DNA of 16,606 bases from the NCBI GenBank assembly GCA_002314775.1, contig DCHE01000076.1, positions 2,139 through 18,744 on the forward strand. The letters run 5' to 3'. The notes under the pieces are model-generated. The model did not search any database and had not been told where the DNA came from. It saw nothing but the letters and a program-made list of their open reading frames with translations. The position numbers were made by a program, and so were the translations under genes. Source of the DNA: Lachnospiraceae bacterium UBA1760 (lineage in GTDB: Bacteria; Bacillota; Clostridia; Lachnospirales; Lachnospiraceae). Positions 13,587 through 16,606 of this stretch are shown here, in pieces (position 1 is the first letter of the stretch; each line of letters opens with the position of its first letter).

Positions 13587-13616
13587 TTGACTGTTAATTG
13601 ATATATTTATTATGTA
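13587..13616 (+). promoter_or_regulatory. Candidate promoter of the two-component operon
   Basis: TTGACT (13587-13592), an 18-base spacer and TATGTA (13611-13616). The -35 is close to consensus and the -10 is moderate. It would give a leader of about 60 bases before ATG 13681. Confidence 0.45.
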
Positions 13617-13680
13617 AAGCTTAGTCTTTCTTATTATTACTTGTTATTAATTACCTAACGATTTGTTTAAGGAATATATT

Positions 13681-14796
13681 ATGAAGCATTTTTCAGCCAA
13701 GGCACTTATCTTTATCACTTGTGCCGCATTGTTAATTGAAAAGAGAGAAATCGATACATATCTCACGGTTTCAATATTAGTGGCTCTGATAATTTCAACC
13801 CTTCCTTATATTATTATGGATGAATCCTACGCCTACCACACCCTGCCTCTTACAAAGAGTCAGAAGAATATAATGATGCTTATTATCTTCTCTGTTTTTC
13901 TTTTGGCAGGCTTTATACATAGCTATGTACTATGCTTCATTCCTCTTGTAGTTTATGATTGCATCCTGTATGACTTAAAGCCCGGATATCTGGTTTGTCT
14001 AGTCACAACGGTTCTAAGCTATTTTTCACTTGGGGTTAATACCGGATTTTTCCTGACACTACTATCCTTTGGAGCTGCATTCATCTCAAAATCTTATGTT
14101 ACAAATGACAAGCTTGCCCATCACATAAACTCTCTTCGAGATTCCTCTACGGAGCATGAAATAGTAATGGCAAAGGCTAACAAGCTTTTGAAACAGAACC
14201 AGGATGATGCGGTATACATGGCTACTCTTCAGGAACGAAACCGAATTGCGAGGGAAATACATGACAATGTTGGACATCTCCTCACAAGATCGATTCTGCA
14301 GACTGGTGCCATAAAAGCAATAAACAAGGATGAAAAGCTTCAGGCACCCATAGATTCACTTAAGGCTTCTCTTGATACTGCAATGTCAAATATTAGGGAG
14401 TCTGTTCACGATTTGCATGATGAGTCTGTGGATTTGGAGGCCTCCATCAGAAACCTGGCCTCTGATATCGGCAATTTCAGGATTACCCTCGATTACGACG
14501 CAGGTAAAAATGTTCCAAAGAACATAAAATACTCCTTTATTGCAATCACTAAGGAAGCAATAAATAACGCTGTAAAATACAGTAACGGGGATACCATTTC
14601 AATTATCTTGAGAGAACACCCTGGCTTTTATCAGCTAATGATATCCGACAATGGCACAGCTAATGCAAATACTAGCGAGACCGGACACGGAATAGGGCTC
14701 TCAAACATTTCCGACAGAGTAGATGAAATTGGCGGAAATCTTCAGCTTACAACCACAAACGGTTATAAAATTCTTGTCACCGTGATGAAGCAGTAA
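13681..14796 (+). CDS. Sensor histidine kinase, NarL/HisKA_3 family (LnrJ-like)
   Basis: A 371-residue membrane kinase. The first 140 residues are five or six closely packed membrane segments with almost no outer loop, a type of sensor that reads the membrane or its partner transporter directly. A short linker leads to the HisKA_3 dimerization domain, with the phosphorylated His194 in ERNRIAREIHDNVGH. The ATPase domain has the N-box KEAINNAVKYSN (about 292-303), DNGTAN and the G-box GHGIGLSNISDRV (335-347). The start at ATG 13681 has AAGGA seven bases upstream; an in-frame TTG at 13663 would include that site in the gene. It is divergent from the ABC exporter and is followed by its regulator. 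Confidence 0.92.
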   Translation: MKHFSAKALIFITCAALLIEKREIDTYLTVSILVALIISTLPYIIMDESYAYHTLPLTKSQKNIMMLIIFSVFLLAGFIHSYVLCFIPLVVYDCILYDLKPGYLVCLVTTVLSYFSLGVNTGFFLTLLSFGAAFISKSYVTNDKLAHHINSLRDSSTEHEIVMAKANKLLKQNQDDAVYMATLQERNRIAREIHDNVGHLLTRSILQTGAIKAINKDEKLQAPIDSLKASLDTAMSNIRESVHDLHDESVDLEASIRNLASDIGNFRITLDYDAGKNVPKNIKYSFIAITKEAINNAVKYSNGDTISIILREHPGFYQLMISDNGTANANTSETGHGIGLSNISDRVDEIGGNLQLTTTNGYKILVTVMKQ

Positions 14797-14803
14797 GTAT
14801 TAT
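14774..14803 (+). promoter_or_regulatory. Weak internal promoter candidate before the regulator gene
   Basis: TTGTCA (14774-14779) and TATTAT (14798-14803) are spaced by 18 bases; a perfect TATAAT is at 14803-14808 but too far from this -35. If active, it would start transcription at about the stem-loop ahead of the regulator gene and allow kinase-independent expression of the regulator. Confidence 0.25.
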
Positions 14804-14814
14804 ATAATCGACCT

Positions 14815-14854
14815 GTCGCAGTATGACCCGCGTAAGCGGGGAGTTGGATGCGAC
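14815..14854 (+). other. Two-tier stem-loop in the kinase-regulator gap
   Basis: GTCGCA (14815-14820) pairs with TGCGAC (14849-14854), enclosing a perfect hairpin CCCGC (14827-14831), loop GTAA, GCGGG (14836-14840). The GTAA loop is a GNRA tetraloop (seen in sequence), which makes the hairpin very stable. There is no T-run after it. It lies 34 bases before the regulator start. Confidence 0.7.
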
Positions 14855-14888
14855 TTACATTATTTACAAATGGGAAGGTAAAGGAAAT

Positions 14889-15518
14889 ATGAATATATTA
14901 ATAGTGGATGACGATTCCTTAGTTGCTCTATCACTCAAAACAATTTTGGAGGCGACCTCGGATATAAAGATTCTCGCAATAGGAAAAAATGGCGAGGAGG
15001 CAATTAGCTTATACGATGAGTATATGCCTGATTTACTTCTCATGGATATCAGAATGGAGGGTATGACTGGCCTCGATGCTGGAAAGCTTATCATGGAGAA
15101 GCACCCTGACGCAAGGATTCTTCTGCTTACCACCTTTTCGGATGACGAGTATATCGTAAAAGCAATTTCAATCGGAGCAAAGGGATACATACTTAAGCAG
15201 GATTTTGAGAGCATCGCCCCTGCCATAAATGCCGTTTTAAATGGCCAGACTGTATTTGGCGGAAAGATTATGGATAAAATCCCAGCGCTTATGCAAAAGG
15301 GAAGCTCCGAAGCAAGAAGCTTCTTAGATTTTGGGCTATCAGAGAAGGAGTTTAAGATTATTAAGCTCGTCGCCGACGGTCTTAACAATAAGGAGATTGC
15401 TGCGAAGGAGTTTCTCAGCGAAGGTACTGTAAGAAATTATGTGAGTACTATACTTGAAAAGCTTGAGCTAAGAGATAGAACTCAGCTTGCCTGCTTTTAT
15501 TATAAAGAGCTGGCATAA
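14889..15518 (+). CDS. Response regulator, NarL/LuxR family (LnrK-like)
   Basis: A 209-residue cytosolic regulator. The receiver domain (about 1-120) has the acidic pocket Asp7-Asp9, the phosphorylated Asp53 in LLLMDIRMEG, the conserved Thr in LLLTTFSDD, and Lys in GYILKQ. The C-terminal LuxR-type helix-turn-helix (about 145-205) is recognisable in LSEKEFKIIKLVADGLNNKE followed by LSEGTVRNYVSTILEKL. I choose the ATG at 14889 because MNILIVDDD is the family start and AAAGGA lies just upstream; an in-frame ATG at 14823 would translate through the stem-loop. It follows its cognate kinase by 92 bases and probably activates the divergent ABC operon. Confidence 0.94.
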   Translation: MNILIVDDDSLVALSLKTILEATSDIKILAIGKNGEEAISLYDEYMPDLLLMDIRMEGMTGLDAGKLIMEKHPDARILLLTTFSDDEYIVKAISIGAKGYILKQDFESIAPAINAVLNGQTVFGGKIMDKIPALMQKGSSEARSFLDFGLSEKEFKIIKLVADGLNNKEIAAKEFLSEGTVRNYVSTILEKLELRDRTQLACFYYKELA

Positions 15519-15585
15519 AGCTTAAGCAAAAAATGCTCCTCATAATTGTTATTGATACTATAACAGACCAAATAATATAACCTAC

Positions 15586-15628
15586 AAAATAAAGAGTGCA
15601 TCTCAAACTGAAATGCACTCTTATTTTT
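15586..15628. terminator. Bidirectional terminator after the regulator gene
   Basis: AGAGTGCAT (15593-15601) pairs with ATGCACTCT (15613-15621) around an 11-base loop, flanked by an A-rich left side (AAAATAA) and TATTTTTAT on the right. It can end transcription of the regulator on the plus strand and of the convergent membrane protein gene (stop at 15643) on the minus strand. The 15519-15585 stretch before it holds nothing I recognise. Confidence 0.9.
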
Positions 15629-15642
15629 ATGCTTAATTATAA

Positions 15643-16606
15643 TTACATTAAGTCTGCAAGCTTGTCCATGTTAGGACCTGGGATTACATACCACTTTCCA
15701 TCATAGCTGTAGAAGTATAATGTATTGATGTAATCAGAACCGTGAATAGTCTGTGACTGTCCATAAGCAGAGATTTCAACGTCGAATTCAATGCTTGCCT
15801 TACAGATTGTAATTCCGTTCTTATCAAGCTCGTCATTGATAAGCTTCATAGCCTCATCATATGAGGAAATCTTTAAATTCTGCTCCTCAGCAGCCTCTTT
15901 GATTGCCTCATCGAGCTGGCTCTCAGTAACTCCTGACTTGTCAAGAAGCTTCTTAATTTCACTGCTAAGATCAACCTTCTCAGCACTGCCAACCTTTACA
16001 TTCTTGAACTTGATTGTTAACATGCTCTTGTATGTAGAAATAGTAGAACCTATCTCATCATCAAGCATTGACATAATATAATCATAGTATGAACCATTCT
16101 TCTTGTACTGCTCTGCCTCGCTCATATCAGCTCCAGCCTGCTTAGCAGCCTCATCAACAGCCTTATCAACAAGTGACTTTGGAATTGTCATCTCGATAAG
16201 CTTCTTGTAATCAAGATCCTCAATAGCCTTTGTGTAATCATCAACCATTGACTCTGCTTCCTTAGTTGCAATTACCTTGCCCTTCTTAGCTGAGCTGAAG
16301 ATTATACCCTTGCTCTTAAGAATAAAGAATGTAGCTACTAAAGCTCCTACAACTGCTACTGCAACAATAATACCAATGATTAAGCCCTTATTAGACTTCT
16401 TTGGTGCTGCTGGTGGAGTTGATGCTCCGCCACCCATATTTGGATCAAAGTTTGTAAAATCATTAGGCTGACCATAATTTGGTGTGCCGTAACCTGCATC
16501 CTGGCCATAGCCTGTATTCTGTCCATAACCTGCATCCTGACCATAGCTCTGTACTCCGTAGCCTGCATCCTGGCCGTAGCTCTGTGCTCCGTAGCCTGCA
16601 TTCTGG
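15643..16606 (-). CDS. Membrane protein with Gly/Tyr/Gln repeat tail, cut by the window edge
   Basis: The open frame runs off the right end, so the true start is not seen; 320 codons are present. The visible N-terminal part is cytoplasmic and built of repeats such as QDAGYGVQSYG, then GGGASTPPAAPKKSNK, one membrane helix (GLIIGIIVAVAVVGALVATF), and an outer domain of about 220 residues rich in Lys, Asp, Glu and Ser. That domain ends with YINTLYFYSYDGKWYVIPG, which resembles secreted Lachnospiraceae domains of unknown function. The ATG at 16437 is internal to the frame and has no ribosome binding site. Relatives often begin with a zinc ribbon upstream of such tails, which would lie outside the window (inference). 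Function unknown. Confidence 0.8.
   Translation of the reverse strand, partial: QNAGYGAQSYGQDAGYGVQSYGQDAGYGQNTGYGQDAGYGTPNYGQPNDFTNFDPNMGGGASTPPAAPKKSNKGLIIGIIVAVAVVGALVATFFILKSKGIIFSSAKKGKVIATKEAESMVDDYTKAIEDLDYKKLIEMTIPKSLVDKAVDEAAKQAGADMSEAEQYKKNGSYYDYIMSMLDDEIGSTISTYKSMLTIKFKNVKVGSAEKVDLSSEIKKLLDKSGVTESQLDEAIKEAAEEQNLKISSYDEAMKLINDELDKNGITICKASIEFDVEISAYGQSQTIHGSDYINTLYFYSYDGKWYVIPGPNMDKLADLM
16471..16605 (-). repeat. Coding repeats of 33 and 18 bases encoding GYG/SYG motifs
   Basis: Two 33-base units each encode Q(N or D)AGYG(A or V)QSYG, followed by shorter 18-base units QDAGYG and QNTGYG and a variant QDAGYGTPNYG. DNA identity between the units is high. The number of units may vary between strains, and the array continues past the window edge. 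Confidence 0.85.

Noticed and set aside
16380..16601. 73-codon minus-strand frame at the right edge
   Set aside because: It reads the repeat array in another frame, giving Met/Gln/Ala-rich nonsense. The real frame continues in step with the downstream membrane protein.
16471..16605. CRISPR-like array
   Set aside because: The repeats are adjacent with no unique spacers and keep a reading frame, so they are coding repeats.

Overview
The window looks like a chromosomal stretch of a low-GC Gram-positive anaerobe, most likely a Clostridia member of the Lachnospiraceae (Butyrivibrio/Pseudobutyrivibrio-like). This is inferred from strong AGGAGG-type ribosome binding sites, the AT-rich intergenic DNA, a clostridial-type MurG, a TPP-riboswitch-controlled thiXYZ cassette, and WG-repeat and TSCPD proteins. 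No rRNA, tRNA, insertion sequence, phage gene or CRISPR array is visible.

Layout, left to right. (1) 162-2730, minus strand: a membrane protein of unknown function overlaps and probably co-translates with a cyclic-di-GMP protein that has a decayed GGDEF domain and an intact EAL domain. (2) 2869-6091, plus strand: promoter, TPP riboswitch with a terminator, then a thiamine-binding YkoF/MTH1187-type protein, ThiX-like permease, ThiY-like lipoprotein and ThiZ-like ATPase, closed by a long hairpin. This is a thiamine-repressed importer of thiamine or its pyrimidine precursor. (3) 6121-8229, minus strand: a stand-alone prepilin-type (A24) peptidase followed by a membrane-anchored TPR/WG-repeat protein, preceded by an unusual 380-base leader with short repeats, a hairpin and a possible 10-residue leader peptide. 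(4) 8530-10044, plus strand: a small TSCPD protein and MurG (peptidoglycan lipid II synthesis), ending in a bidirectional terminator. (5) 10074-13406, minus strand: an ABC ATPase and two ABC-2 permeases. (6) 13587-15518, plus strand, divergent from (5): a NarL-family histidine kinase and response regulator. (7) 15643 to the right edge, minus strand: a membrane protein with a Gly/Tyr/Gln repeat tail, cut by the window end.

Regions 5 and 6 together have the gene content of the Bacillus subtilis LnrJK-LnrLMN (YfiJKLMN) linearmycin resistance system: one ATPase, two ABC-2 permeases, a multi-pass HisKA_3 kinase and a LuxR-type regulator. A TGTCA-N11-TGACA inverted repeat in the divergent intergenic region is the best candidate operator. 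Most genes belong to known families. The less explained parts are the leader at 8230-8613, the stem-loop RNA between the kinase and regulator genes, the pairing of an A24 peptidase with a WG-repeat protein, and the unknown partner of the EAL protein.

For several genes the longest open frame starts at an upstream TTG or ATG without a ribosome binding site. I moved the start to the codon with a good Shine-Dalgarno and say so in each entry.
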